A stretch of 64,000 bases of DNA from Anthropogastromicrobium aceti (GTDB taxonomy: Bacteria > Bacillota > Clostridia > Lachnospirales > Lachnospiraceae). Numbering within the stretch: the stretch's first letter is position 1; each line of letters begins with the position of its first letter. Below the pieces are notes generated by a model. It saw only the letters and a program-made list of their open reading frames with translations, was not told the DNA's origin and did not search any database. Where the stretch lies: NCBI RefSeq assembly GCF_025567095.1, contig NZ_JAOQJH010000005.1; one strand, given 5' to 3'. The translations under genes and the position numbers were made by a program. Shown piece by piece: positions 8,630-16,898 of the stretch.

Positions 8630-8936
8630 CGTGCTTGGCGCCTCCTTCTGATTCATATTCGCGATAAAGTCGTGCCATCTGGGCAAGATTTGTTACCATG
8701 TCAAGCGTTTCAAGTTCCTTAGGCGTGCAGTATTCGCGGATTGACTGAGATAATCCTGTGAGCGGATCCTGGTCATCCTTACTGCAGGCCTCAAGAGATT
8801 CTTCTTCCTCATCAAGCCTGTGCATTGCCTGCTGAAGCTCAAACATGCGCACACAGATACGGCAGGCTTCCCGAAGCGGCGAGTGCATGTACGGCAAAGA
8901 GGCTTTTAAAATCTGAATGTGGCGCTTTTGCTGCAT
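8613..8936 (-). CDS. Small helical protein of unknown function
   Basis: 107 residues from the ATG at 8936 (MQQKRHIQILKASLPYM), which has GAGGTG five bases upstream; an in-frame upstream Met has no ribosome site. The sequence looks entirely helical, with an acidic middle (RLDEEEESLEA) and two Cys in REACRICVRMFE. It forms a two-gene unit with the downstream gene, with overlapping ends. The family looks like a clostridial protein of unknown role; I do not recognise a named domain. Confidence 0.7.
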   Translation of the reverse strand: MQQKRHIQILKASLPYMHSPLREACRICVRMFELQQAMHRLDEEEESLEACSKDDQDPLTGLSQSIREYCTPKELETLDMVTNLAQMARLYREYESEGGAKHDDNTI

Positions 8937-9039
8937 AAGGCACCTCTTCGATTTCCTTTTTTCTTTAATGGAGTATATGCGGACAACATGTTTGTTAGTA
9001 CATAAGTTATAGTAAGCAGATGACAAGAAGGAGCGACAT

Positions 9040-9351
9040 ATGCTTATTATAGAGAAGAATGCAGTTTATGAGGTGGATTGTGAGTGTCTTCAGAAAAAAC
9101 GGGGGCGCTATGCCAATTTAACATGTGAGGAGCGACAGATTGAAAAAGAACAGATTATTGTGCCAACAGGCGGCGTATGCAAAGAATCACTTTCTTATAC
9201 AGGAAAAGGCGTAACGGTAGCCATTTTGGATACAGGCCTATATCCGCATCCTGATTTTAAAGATCGTATTGTGGGTTGGTATGATGCGATAGGCCATGAG
9301 GCGTATCCGGTCGATCCAAACGGACATGGAACACAGGAAGGAGGAAATTAG
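9040..9351 (+). pseudogene. Truncated subtilisin-like (S8) serine protease
   Basis: A good AAGGAG ribosome site precedes the ATG. The 103-residue frame begins as an S8 peptidase: GKGVTVAILDTGLYPHPDF holds the catalytic Asp, and DPNGHGT the catalytic His. Right after GHGT, where the family continues T-H-V-A-G, the frame reads QEGGN and stops. The C-terminal two thirds, with the oxyanion Asn and catalytic Ser (GTSMA), are absent; the next promoter starts three bases after the stop. It looks like the stump left by an internal deletion and cannot be an active protease. Confidence 0.8.
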
Positions 9352-9353
9352 TG

Positions 9354-9382
9354 TTGCTTTTTTTACAAAGGTGTGCTATTCT
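9354..9382 (+). promoter_or_regulatory. Promoter of the cadherin-like/GntR/clp gene cluster
   Basis: TTGCTT (9354-9359), 17-bp spacer, TATTCT (9377-9382), just downstream of the truncated protease stop. Confidence 0.5.
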
Positions 9383-9429
9383 GTCTATAACAGATGCCTA
9401 CAAAGGTTTAGAACAACGAGGTGTGGGGA

Positions 9430-10287
9430 ATGAATATGATAATTAAGAAGGAAGCAGCGACACTTGAAAGAACATCTGCGAATGAAGGAGTGCAGCTGCA
9501 GTCGCTGACATTAAGCGAAGGTACTATCCGTTTTGAACCGGATGTAACTGATTACAATGTAACGGTTGCAGAGGATGTGACGAAGATTTTGGTAAAAGGC
9601 GTTACAAACGATGAGAACAGCTTTTATACGGTAAGCGGAAATACGAATCTTGTGAAAGGAAAAAACGAGATTGTTGTTACTGTTACCGATAAGGATGGCA
9701 ATATCGGACATTACTACATTCATGTGCAAGTGGGAGAGCAAAAAGAGCAGACATCACAAAGTGATTCACAGTCACAGACAAATCAGGCAGCGCAAAGTGT
9801 TTCTGAGTCAGTGGCTAAGCCGGGTGATGAAAATGAGCTTCTTTCAAACACTGTTAATGAGTTTAAGACTTTTGCAGAAACTGTTACCTCAGGAAATCTT
9901 CAATATGTCACATATGGCGTGCTAGGATGCGGTGCACTGGCAGTTGTTTTGTGGATTGCAGTCTTTATTAGAAGAGCAGCGGCAAAACGGCGCTACAAAA
10001 AGGAAAGAAATGAGCGCAAGGCCCGCAGAAAAGAACAGGAAAAACAGTGGGAGCTTGCCCAGACGCAGCAGGATATTCTCTTAAAGCAGGTTGATGAGCT
10101 GCTTGAGAAGAAAAAAACGCAGAATACACGAGGACCAAAAGTGCATGACGAAGAGCCAGAGGACTTTGATTATGACGAAGGCTATACAGATGATGAAGAC
10201 GATTACGGCGATTATGATGAAGAACAAGAGGCCGAGCTGGATCGTTGGTTAGCCGGACTGGATGATGGCCAGGACGAGGACAGGTGA
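9430..10287 (+). CDS. Single-pass membrane protein with cadherin-like beta-sandwich domain
   Basis: 285 residues from the ATG at 9430 (GAGGTG six bases upstream; GTG 9421 and ATG 9436 are alternatives). Residues about 20-100 match the bacterial cadherin-like beta-sandwich pattern (LQSLTLSEGTIRFEPDVTDYNVTV to KDGNIGHYYIHVQV). A Gln/Ser linker, one membrane segment (VTYGVLGCGALAVVLWIAVFI), a strongly basic coiled stretch (RRAAAKRRYKKERNERKARRKEQ) and a very acidic C-terminus follow. The positive-inside rule puts the tail in the cytoplasm and the sandwich outside, yet no signal peptide precedes it; an in-frame TAG lies just upstream. The stop is four bases before the GntR gene, implying coupling. 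Function unknown. Confidence 0.75.
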   Translation: MNMIIKKEAATLERTSANEGVQLQSLTLSEGTIRFEPDVTDYNVTVAEDVTKILVKGVTNDENSFYTVSGNTNLVKGKNEIVVTVTDKDGNIGHYYIHVQVGEQKEQTSQSDSQSQTNQAAQSVSESVAKPGDENELLSNTVNEFKTFAETVTSGNLQYVTYGVLGCGALAVVLWIAVFIRRAAAKRRYKKERNERKARRKEQEKQWELAQTQQDILLKQVDELLEKKKTQNTRGPKVHDEEPEDFDYDEGYTDDEDDYGDYDEEQEAELDRWLAGLDDGQDEDR

Positions 10288-10291
10288 TTAG

Positions 10292-10675
10292 ATGATAATA
10301 AAGATAGATTTTAACAGTGATGAAGCAATTTATATGCAGATTACTAACCAGATTATTATGGGTATCGCAAAGCGGCAGATCTGTGATGGAGATCAGCTGC
10401 CTTCCATACGAAATATGGCAGATGAGATCGGCATAAATATGCACACTGTCAATAAAGCATACACAGTACTCAGACAGGCAGGTTATGTAAAGTTAGATCG
10501 CAGAAGAGGTGCTATTGTCAGTGTAGATGTTGATAAAATTGAGGCAATCGAAGAAATTCGAAGAGAATTGTCTGTCACACTGGCGAAGGCAGGCTGCATG
10601 CATATATCAAAAGAAGAGATCCACGAGCTGGTGGATGAGATTTACAACAAACATTTGTCAGATGTTCAAAATTAA
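10292..10675 (+). CDS. GntR family (YtrA-like) transcriptional regulator
   Basis: 127 residues: a winged-helix GntR domain (residues 8-75; IYMQITNQIIMGIAKRQICDGDQLPS, then NMHTVNKAYTVLRQAGYVKLDRRRGAIV) and a short helical C-terminus of about 45 residues. That size is typical of the YtrA subfamily, which has no large effector domain. It begins four bases after the cadherin-like gene and ends 45 bp before mcsA. YtrA-type regulators usually repress their own operon, so autoregulation of this cluster is a reasonable inference. It occupies the place where ctsR is normally found in clp operons. Confidence 0.9.
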   Translation: MIIKIDFNSDEAIYMQITNQIIMGIAKRQICDGDQLPSIRNMADEIGINMHTVNKAYTVLRQAGYVKLDRRRGAIVSVDVDKIEAIEEIRRELSVTLAKAGCMHISKEEIHELVDEIYNKHLSDVQN

Positions 10676-10720
10676 ATTTGTTTTGGACGAAAACAGTTAT
10701 TTTTGTGAGGAGGAATAACT

Positions 10721-11287
10721 ATGCTTTGTGAGCAATGCAGGATGAGGGAAGCCAGCATTGTCATCCGGGAAGTAGTAAACGGGACTGTGACGGAGCGCAA
10801 CTTGTGCAGTGAATGTGCATCTCAGTCTGATCTGGGCGGAATCCTTATGGATTCTTCAAGCCCATTTGCAAAACTTTTGTCAGGAATCCTTGGAATCAGC
10901 GATTCCAGACGCAGCGAGGAGGAGGACGCATCTAAGCTGTCCTGTCCGACTTGTGGGATGACATACAAAGAATTTGTTCAGGACGGACGCTTTGGCTGTG
11001 CGGACTGTTACAATACATTCGGGCTTTTAATAAATAACAGCATTAAAAAGATACAGGGAAATAATTCCCATACCGGAAAGAAACCGCGCTTTTTGGGTGA
11101 TAAAAAGATTCATGCAGATATGGTAGCTGATGCCAAGAAGCGTCAGAGCTTGCAGGAGCAGCTTGAGATTTGTCAGGCAAAGCAAAAGGAAGCTGTTTTG
11201 GAGGAAGATTACGAAAAGGCAGCCTATTACCGTGATGAGATCAAAAAGATTAAGGAAAGGATTCAGGCCGGTGATGAAGTGGTATGA
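10721..11287 (+). CDS. mcsA: McsA-like zinc-finger protein with UVR motif
   Basis: Partner and activator of the arginine kinase McsB in protein quality control. The 188-residue protein has an N-terminal CxxC pair (CEQCRM), a second (CSEC), then CPTCG and CADCYNTF, the usual four CxxC zinc motifs. The C-terminal UVR motif (LQEQLEICQAKQKEAVLEEDYEKAAYYRDEIKKIKER) binds McsB or ClpC. GAGGAGG lies nine bases before the ATG. Its end overlaps the mcsB start by 14 bases, as expected for a tightly coupled pair. Confidence 0.93.
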   Translation: MLCEQCRMREASIVIREVVNGTVTERNLCSECASQSDLGGILMDSSSPFAKLLSGILGISDSRRSEEEDASKLSCPTCGMTYKEFVQDGRFGCADCYNTFGLLINNSIKKIQGNNSHTGKKPRFLGDKKIHADMVADAKKRQSLQEQLEICQAKQKEAVLEEDYEKAAYYRDEIKKIKERIQAGDEVV

Positions 11288-12308
11288 GGAGAAGGATGCG
11301 GAAAATGATGTAATCGTTGCAAGCAGAATCCGTCTGCTTCGCAACCTGCGTGATTACAAATTTCCGTGGAAATTAGAGGAAGAGGATGCAAAAAGGCTGA
11401 CGAAGGAGCTTGAAGAAAAGCTTTGTGGAATCGGCAGCCTTGATGGAAGAAGTTACCAGACATGGGATCTTTTAACGATGACGCAGACAAAAAGAAATGC
11501 CCTTCGTGAACGGCGCATGATTAGCCGCCGTGCAGCAAAGGAGCCAGGATATGCAGGACTTATTTGTTCAGCAGATGATGCCGTGAGTCTGACAATCAAT
11601 TGTGAGGATCACCTTCGGATGCAGATAAGCCATGCAGGTTCACAGCTTCGCCAGTCATGGAAGGAGATGGATAAGATCGATGATTATATAAATGAGCTGT
11701 ATCCATATGCGTTTGATGATCAGGTTGGTTATCTTACGACATATCCTACTAATATAGGAACTGGCATGAGAGCATATCTTGTGCTTCATCTGGCACTTCT
11801 TGATTCTGTCAGCCGTTTTGATGATATGGTTGACGAGATTGGGCGTTTTGGATTAAAATTAAAGCCAGCTTTTTCAAATGACAGACAGTTAAATGGAAAT
11901 ATGTATGTGCTGTACAATGAAAAGACACTTGGAACAAGCGAGGAGGAAATTTTAGAGCTTCTTGATAAAGTAGGCGGTCAGCTTGCCAGTCAGGAGCGAA
12001 CACTTCGCGATAATTCCATTGAACAGCATAGGCTTGAGGTGGAGGATATCTGCTATAAGGCATATGGTACGATTCGTTATTCAAAGCTCATGACATTGAA
12101 GATGGGCATGCATCTTGTATCACAGCTTCGCTGGGGACAGGAAAAACAAATTATTAGATTCAAGGAATATTGCAATTTTTATGAAATTATGATGGGAATG
12201 CAGGAGGCAAATCTGACAGCACAAAATAAGACGACAGGTGTATCAAAGCAAAATCAGCTGCGTGCAGATTATCTTAGAAGCTGTCTGCCAGAGCTTGTGC
12301 AGCCGTAA
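11274..12308 (+). CDS. mcsB: Protein arginine kinase McsB (with divergent active-site residues)
   Basis: Phosphorylates arginines on misfolded proteins to mark them for ClpCP. The start at 11274 (MKWYEEKDAENDVIVASRIRL) matches the family N-terminus and overlaps mcsA. The 344 residues carry the guanido-kinase ATP-binding Arg set (SRIRLLRNL) and a catalytic domain. Key motifs are altered: the phosphagen-kinase S-C-P-T-N-x-GTG stretch reads TYPTNIGTG, with Tyr157 where Cys is expected; NEEDH reads NCEDH (109-113); and the allosteric phosphoarginine-binding RDxxRA motif appears as QNQLRA (326-331). The fold and neighbourhood make the call firm, but full activity is uncertain. Confidence 0.92.
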   Translation: MKWYEEKDAENDVIVASRIRLLRNLRDYKFPWKLEEEDAKRLTKELEEKLCGIGSLDGRSYQTWDLLTMTQTKRNALRERRMISRRAAKEPGYAGLICSADDAVSLTINCEDHLRMQISHAGSQLRQSWKEMDKIDDYINELYPYAFDDQVGYLTTYPTNIGTGMRAYLVLHLALLDSVSRFDDMVDEIGRFGLKLKPAFSNDRQLNGNMYVLYNEKTLGTSEEEILELLDKVGGQLASQERTLRDNSIEQHRLEVEDICYKAYGTIRYSKLMTLKMGMHLVSQLRWGQEKQIIRFKEYCNFYEIMMGMQEANLTAQNKTTGVSKQNQLRADYLRSCLPELVQP

Positions 12309-12335
12309 CTCATCACATATGGAGGAAAAACACTT

Positions 12336-14816
12336 ATGTTTGAACGATTTACAAATCGGGCACAGGAAGTTATAGGTGAGGCAAAGAAAGCCGCTGCGCA
12401 GCTAGAGCAAAATTATATCGGAACTGAGCACCTTCTTCTTGGCCTTGTGCGTGTTTCGGACAGCGTGGCAAGTAAGCTTTTGCAGGAACAGGGCGTTACA
12501 GAGGAGCGTCTTAAGGAATTGATTTCATCGCTCATTACACCGACGGGTTCTGTCAGTGTGCGTGAACCAGATGGATTTTCACCGGAAGCATACCGCGTAA
12601 TCCAAAGCAGCTACTTAGAGGCAAAGCGCTTTCATTCCAGTCTGGTTGGAACAGAGCATATTTTAATCTCAATGCTCAAAAGCTTCGACTGTGCCGGAAC
12701 AAAGCTTTTGAATACAATGAAAGTAAATATTCGTCAGCTTTATATAGAGCTTGTATCTGCAAAGGATGGCGATGTGGCAGCGGCAAGGGAAGATGTGGAA
12801 TCACTTCAGTATACAAGAAATACAGAAAGTAAAACACCGCTTCTTGATCAGTATAGTACAGATCTGACAGAGCTTGCTAAAGAAGGAAGGATTGACCCGG
12901 TTATCGGCCGTGAGCAGGAGATTAATCGTGTGATCCAGATTTTAAGCAGACGTACAAAAAATAATCCTTGTCTGATCGGTGAACCTGGTGTTGGAAAAAC
13001 TGCGATTGCAGAAGGTCTGGCAAGCCGTATCTATGAGGGAAATGTGCCAGATACTATTTCTGGAAAACGTGTGGTGACACTCGATATGGCTGGCATGGTA
13101 GCCGGTTCAAAGTATCGCGGTGAGTTTGAAGAGCGCATGAAAAATGTGATCAATGAAGTGCGAAATGATGGTCAGACACTTCTATTTATTGATGAGCTCC
13201 ATACATTAGTCGATGCAGGCGGCGCAGATGGAGCTATGAATGCTTCTAATATTTTAAAGCCATGCCTTGCAAGAGGTGAGCTTCAGATTGTCGGAGCAAC
13301 TACTATTGATGAGTACAGAAAGCACATCGAAAAGGATGCTGCTCTTGAGAGAAGATTTCAGCCTGTTATGGTAGAGGAGCCTTCTGAGGATGAGACAGTT
13401 GCTATTTTGAAGGGTCTTCGCCATGTTTACGAGGAGCATCACAGAGTTAAGATTACAGATGCAGCATTAGAGGCGGCTGTTAAGCTTTCATCACGCTACA
13501 TCAATGATCGTTTCTTGCCGGATAAGGCGATTGATCTTGTCGATGAGGCTGCTTCTAAGGTTCGATTAGCAGCATTTGTTGCGCCAGAGGCAGTATCAAA
13601 GCTTAAAAAAGATATTGAAAGCTTAAATCAGGAAAAGGAAAGTGCAATTCAGGAAGAAGCATTCGAGAAAGCTGGAGAGATCAAGAAAAAACAGGATAGA
13701 AAACAGGCACAGATCAATCGTCTGATGGAAAAGTGGGAGCAGGAAAAGGAAAATACGCGCTTACAGGTAACAGAGCATGAGATTGCAGATGTTGTTTCTA
13801 CCTGGACAAAGATTCCGGTTCGCTCACTCGAAGAGGGTGAGGCAAAGCGTTTGATGAATCTTGAAAATGTGCTTCATGAACGCGTTGTCGGACAGCAGGA
13901 AGCTGTAACTGCTATTTCTAAGGCAATTCGCAGAGGACGTGTCGGCTTAAAGGATCCAAAGCGTCCAATCGGTTCTTTCTTGTTTTTAGGTCCAACAGGT
14001 GTTGGAAAAACAGAGCTGTCAAAGGCACTTGCTCAGGCAATGTTTGGAACAGAAAATGCAATTATACGTGTTGATATGTCCGAATATATGGAAAAGCACA
14101 GCGTCAGCAAGCTCATTGGTTCACCGCCAGGATATGTAGGATACGAAGAGGGTGGCCAGCTCTCAGAGCGTATTCGCCGCAATCCATACAGTGTGCTTCT
14201 ATTTGATGAGATTGAAAAAGCACATCCAGATGTATTTAATATTCTGCTTCAGGTGCTTGATGATGGACAGATTACAGATGCGCATGGCAGAAAAGTCAGC
14301 TTCAAAAATACAGTGATCATCATGACCTCTAACTGCGGTGCTGCTAATATTATGTCACCAAAGCGTTTAGGATTTGGTGCGTCATCTGATGCGAAGGCAA
14401 ACTACGAGCAGATGAAGGCAAAGGTTATGGAGGATGTTAAGCAAAGTTTCAAACCGGAATTTTTAAATCGTATTGATGAGATCATTGTATTCCATCCGCT
14501 GTATAAGGAGGATATGAAAGCTATTCTTGATATTATGCTTCGTTCAGTCACATCAAGAGTAATGGAAAACATGGAACTCAAGCTTAAGGTGACAGATGAA
14601 GCACAGGACTATCTGATTGACAAGGGCTTTGATGAAAAATATGGTGCACGTCCACTTAGAAGAGCTCTCCAGACATACCTTGAGGATTCAATGGCAGAGG
14701 AAATACTAGAGGGACGTATAGAACGCGGTGACAGCGTAACAGTTGAAAAGGGTGAGAATGGACTGAAATTTTCTGTGCGCCATAAAAGAAAAACGCCTGT
14801 AAAAAAGGCTGAATAA
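12336..14816 (+). CDS. clpC: ATP-dependent Clp protease ATPase subunit ClpC
   Basis: Hexameric unfoldase that feeds substrates, including arginine-phosphorylated proteins, to ClpP. The 826 residues show the double Clp_N repeat (about 1-145), a first AAA+ domain with Walker A GEPGVGKT (215-222), a middle domain with a UVR motif (EKESAIQEEAFEKAGEIKKK), and a second AAA+ domain with GPTGVGKT and a C-terminal D2 small domain. GGAGG precedes the ATG, 27 bp after mcsB. Normal length; clpP is not in this window. Confidence 0.97.
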   Translation: MFERFTNRAQEVIGEAKKAAAQLEQNYIGTEHLLLGLVRVSDSVASKLLQEQGVTEERLKELISSLITPTGSVSVREPDGFSPEAYRVIQSSYLEAKRFHSSLVGTEHILISMLKSFDCAGTKLLNTMKVNIRQLYIELVSAKDGDVAAAREDVESLQYTRNTESKTPLLDQYSTDLTELAKEGRIDPVIGREQEINRVIQILSRRTKNNPCLIGEPGVGKTAIAEGLASRIYEGNVPDTISGKRVVTLDMAGMVAGSKYRGEFEERMKNVINEVRNDGQTLLFIDELHTLVDAGGADGAMNASNILKPCLARGELQIVGATTIDEYRKHIEKDAALERRFQPVMVEEPSEDETVAILKGLRHVYEEHHRVKITDAALEAAVKLSSRYINDRFLPDKAIDLVDEAASKVRLAAFVAPEAVSKLKKDIESLNQEKESAIQEEAFEKAGEIKKKQDRKQAQINRLMEKWEQEKENTRLQVTEHEIADVVSTWTKIPVRSLEEGEAKRLMNLENVLHERVVGQQEAVTAISKAIRRGRVGLKDPKRPIGSFLFLGPTGVGKTELSKALAQAMFGTENAIIRVDMSEYMEKHSVSKLIGSPPGYVGYEEGGQLSERIRRNPYSVLLFDEIEKAHPDVFNILLQVLDDGQITDAHGRKVSFKNTVIIMTSNCGAANIMSPKRLGFGASSDAKANYEQMKAKVMEDVKQSFKPEFLNRIDEIIVFHPLYKEDMKAILDIMLRSVTSRVMENMELKLKVTDEAQDYLIDKGFDEKYGARPLRRALQTYLEDSMAEEILEGRIERGDSVTVEKGENGLKFSVRHKRKTPVKKAE

Positions 14817-14830
14817 AGTTTAATTTTTGG

Positions 14831-14859
14831 TTGGAAAATCAAATTTGATATGCTATACT
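14831..14859 (+). promoter_or_regulatory. Promoter downstream of clpC
   Basis: TTGGAA (14831-14836), 17-bp spacer, TATACT (14854-14859). The leader that follows contains the small hairpin AGGCG-GTT-CGCCT. Confidence 0.6.
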
Positions 14860-14945
14860 GAAATAGCGATAGGCGGTTCGCCTGTGGGGTGGGCCGCAAA
14901 TAGTATACGATGCAATGCAGCAGCAAAAATCAGGAGGAAACAGTA

Positions 14946-15359
14946 ATGGCAGGAATTAAGGAATTAATCCGCACTGAGGAAGACAATACATTAAGCTTTG
15001 GAAATTATGATCTTCCGACAAAAGGTAAGGTTTCGGATTATGTATTTGACGGAGATGTATATAAGGTAAAGACTTTCCATGATATCACCAGATTAGAGAA
15101 AAACGAGACATTTGCCTATGAGTCAACACCGGGAACCGTAGTTACCGATTATAAGGAGACTGAGGATACATTGTCCTTTATCGTAAATGGTTTCCAGGAT
15201 ACACAGATCATCGTTGCAGTAGAGGATGACACTGAGTATCAGGTAAGTGTGGATGATGCCGTAATTGAAAATTATGAGACTAACCTTTCCGGAAAGATCG
15301 TAATCTCACTTGAGCTTGAGCCGGGATGTGTAAAGAAGGTTCAGATTTGCAAGAAATAA
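14946..15359 (+). CDS. Small conserved protein, often labelled 'endosialidase' in Lachnospiraceae
   Basis: 137 residues from the ATG at 14946, with AGGAGG nine bases upstream; an upstream in-frame Met is unsupported. The sequence (MAGIKELIRTEEDNTLSFGN start; all-beta pattern with VTDYKETEDTLSFIVNG and KIVISLELEPG) resembles a small clostridial family that databases label endosialidase. I see no sialidase motif (no Asp boxes), so that label should not be taken as function. It is an acidic, cytoplasmic protein with its own promoter and a terminator after it. Confidence 0.75.
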   Translation: MAGIKELIRTEEDNTLSFGNYDLPTKGKVSDYVFDGDVYKVKTFHDITRLEKNETFAYESTPGTVVTDYKETEDTLSFIVNGFQDTQIIVAVEDDTEYQVSVDDAVIENYETNLSGKIVISLELEPGCVKKVQICKK

Positions 15360-15406
15360 TGAACTCGCTCATATAGTTCATACATAGCCCAATATGGCAA
15401 ATCATG

Positions 15407-15455
15407 GGGACGGGATTTGTGGCTGCTTGAGGCCAGATCCCTGTCCTCTTTTTTT
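15407..15455 (+). terminator. Terminator abutting the radA ribosome binding site
   Basis: GGAC-GGGAT pairs with ATCCC-T-GTCC (one bulged T), with an inner TGGC/GCCA stem, followed by TCTTTTTTT. The radA AGGAGG begins at the next base, 15456. Confidence 0.75.
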
Positions 15456-15465
15456 AGGAGGAATG

Positions 15466-16854
15466 ATGAAGGCAAAACAAACCGCTTTTTTTTGCAAAGA
15501 ATGCGGATATGAGTCCGCAAAATGGATGGGGCAGTGTCCGGGATGTCGCCAGTGGAATACTTTTGTTGAAGAGCCTACGGCAGGAAGTTTTGCCACAACA
15601 AAATCAGGCGGCGCGAAAAAGCAGGGACTAGAAGCATCAAAGCCGCTTCGTCTTGAAGAGATAAGTACAGATGAGGAAGACAGAAGCAGTACAGGGCTTC
15701 ATGAGCTGGATCGTGTTTTGGGCGGTGGTCTTGTTACAGGTTCTTTAATTCTTGTTGGCGGTGATCCTGGTATTGGAAAGTCAACGCTTCTTTTGCAGGT
15801 ATGCCGAAATCTTGCTGTATCTGGCAAAAAGGTACTGTATGTGTCAGGTGAGGAATCTGCCCGTCAGGTAAAGATGCGTGCGGATCGTCTTGGCGGTTTT
15901 TCGGGTGAGTTATTGCTGCTATCGGAGACAAATCTTGAAAAAATTGATAATACGATCACAAAGGAAATGCCGCAGGTGGTAGTGATTGATTCTATTCAGA
16001 CTATGTATCGCGAAGATATCTCATCAGCGCCGGGAAGTGTCAGTCAGGTAAGGGAATGTACTAATACGCTTATGCAGATTGCAAAGGGCAGGAGCATCAC
16101 GATTTTTCTTGTCGGCCATGTGACAAAGGAAGGCGTAGTTGCAGGTCCGAGAGTGCTTGAGCATATGGTGGATACAGTGCTTTATTTTGAGGGAGACCGC
16201 AGTGCAATGTACCGTATTCTTCGTGCAGTAAAGAATCGTTTTGGTGCGACAAATGAGATGGGTGTATTTGAAATGGTGCAGTCAGGCTTAAAGGAAGTTG
16301 CAAATCCCTCTGCTTACCTGCTTGAAGGAAGAAGCCTCGACAGCAGTGGAACGGTCACGGCCTGTCTTATGGAAGGAACGCGCCCAATTATGCTTGAGGT
16401 GCAGGCACTAGTCTGCCGGACAAGCTTTGGATTGCCAAGACGTACGAGTGCCGGAATTGATGGAAATCGTGTAAATTTATTGATTGCTGTTTTGGAAAAA
16501 CGAATGGGTATGGCACTATCTTCATGTGATGCGTACGTAAATGTCACGGGAGGAATAAAGATTAGTGAACCTGCGTTAGATTTGGCAGTCGTCATGGCAA
16601 TTGCAGGAAGCTTTCGTGATCGCGTGATTGATGCGCACACTGTTATTTTTGGAGAAGTCGGACTGGCAGGAGAGATTCGTGGTGTAAGTATGGTGCAGCA
16701 GCGAATCAACGAAGCTGCAAGACTTGGTTTTACCTGCTGTATTCTTCCAAAGATCAGTGCGAAGGATATCACCATCCCAGAAGGGATGAAGTGCATTCCG
16801 GTGGCGACCGTCAGGGAAGCCGCGGGGCTAATTGAGAAGATGCAGGGGGCGTGA
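15466..16854 (+). CDS. radA: DNA repair protein RadA (Sms)
   Basis: RecA-like helicase that processes recombination intermediates. I take the second of two tandem ATGs (15466) because it sits four bases after AGGAGG; the first leaves a single base. The 462 residues include an N-terminal zinc finger C10-x2-C13...C24-x2-C27, Walker A GDPGIGKST (99-107), the RadA-specific KNRFG motif (about 260) and a C-terminal Lon-like domain. A terminator hairpin lies directly before the ribosome site, and no promoter is obvious between it and the gene, so expression may depend on readthrough. Confidence 0.96.
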   Translation: MKAKQTAFFCKECGYESAKWMGQCPGCRQWNTFVEEPTAGSFATTKSGGAKKQGLEASKPLRLEEISTDEEDRSSTGLHELDRVLGGGLVTGSLILVGGDPGIGKSTLLLQVCRNLAVSGKKVLYVSGEESARQVKMRADRLGGFSGELLLLSETNLEKIDNTITKEMPQVVVIDSIQTMYREDISSAPGSVSQVRECTNTLMQIAKGRSITIFLVGHVTKEGVVAGPRVLEHMVDTVLYFEGDRSAMYRILRAVKNRFGATNEMGVFEMVQSGLKEVANPSAYLLEGRSLDSSGTVTACLMEGTRPIMLEVQALVCRTSFGLPRRTSAGIDGNRVNLLIAVLEKRMGMALSSCDAYVNVTGGIKISEPALDLAVVMAIAGSFRDRVIDAHTVIFGEVGLAGEIRGVSMVQQRINEAARLGFTCCILPKISAKDITIPEGMKCIPVATVREAAGLIEKMQGA

Positions 16855-16898
16855 AGCCACAAAGATGATTAAAAGATGATTATAAGGAGGATAAGAGA

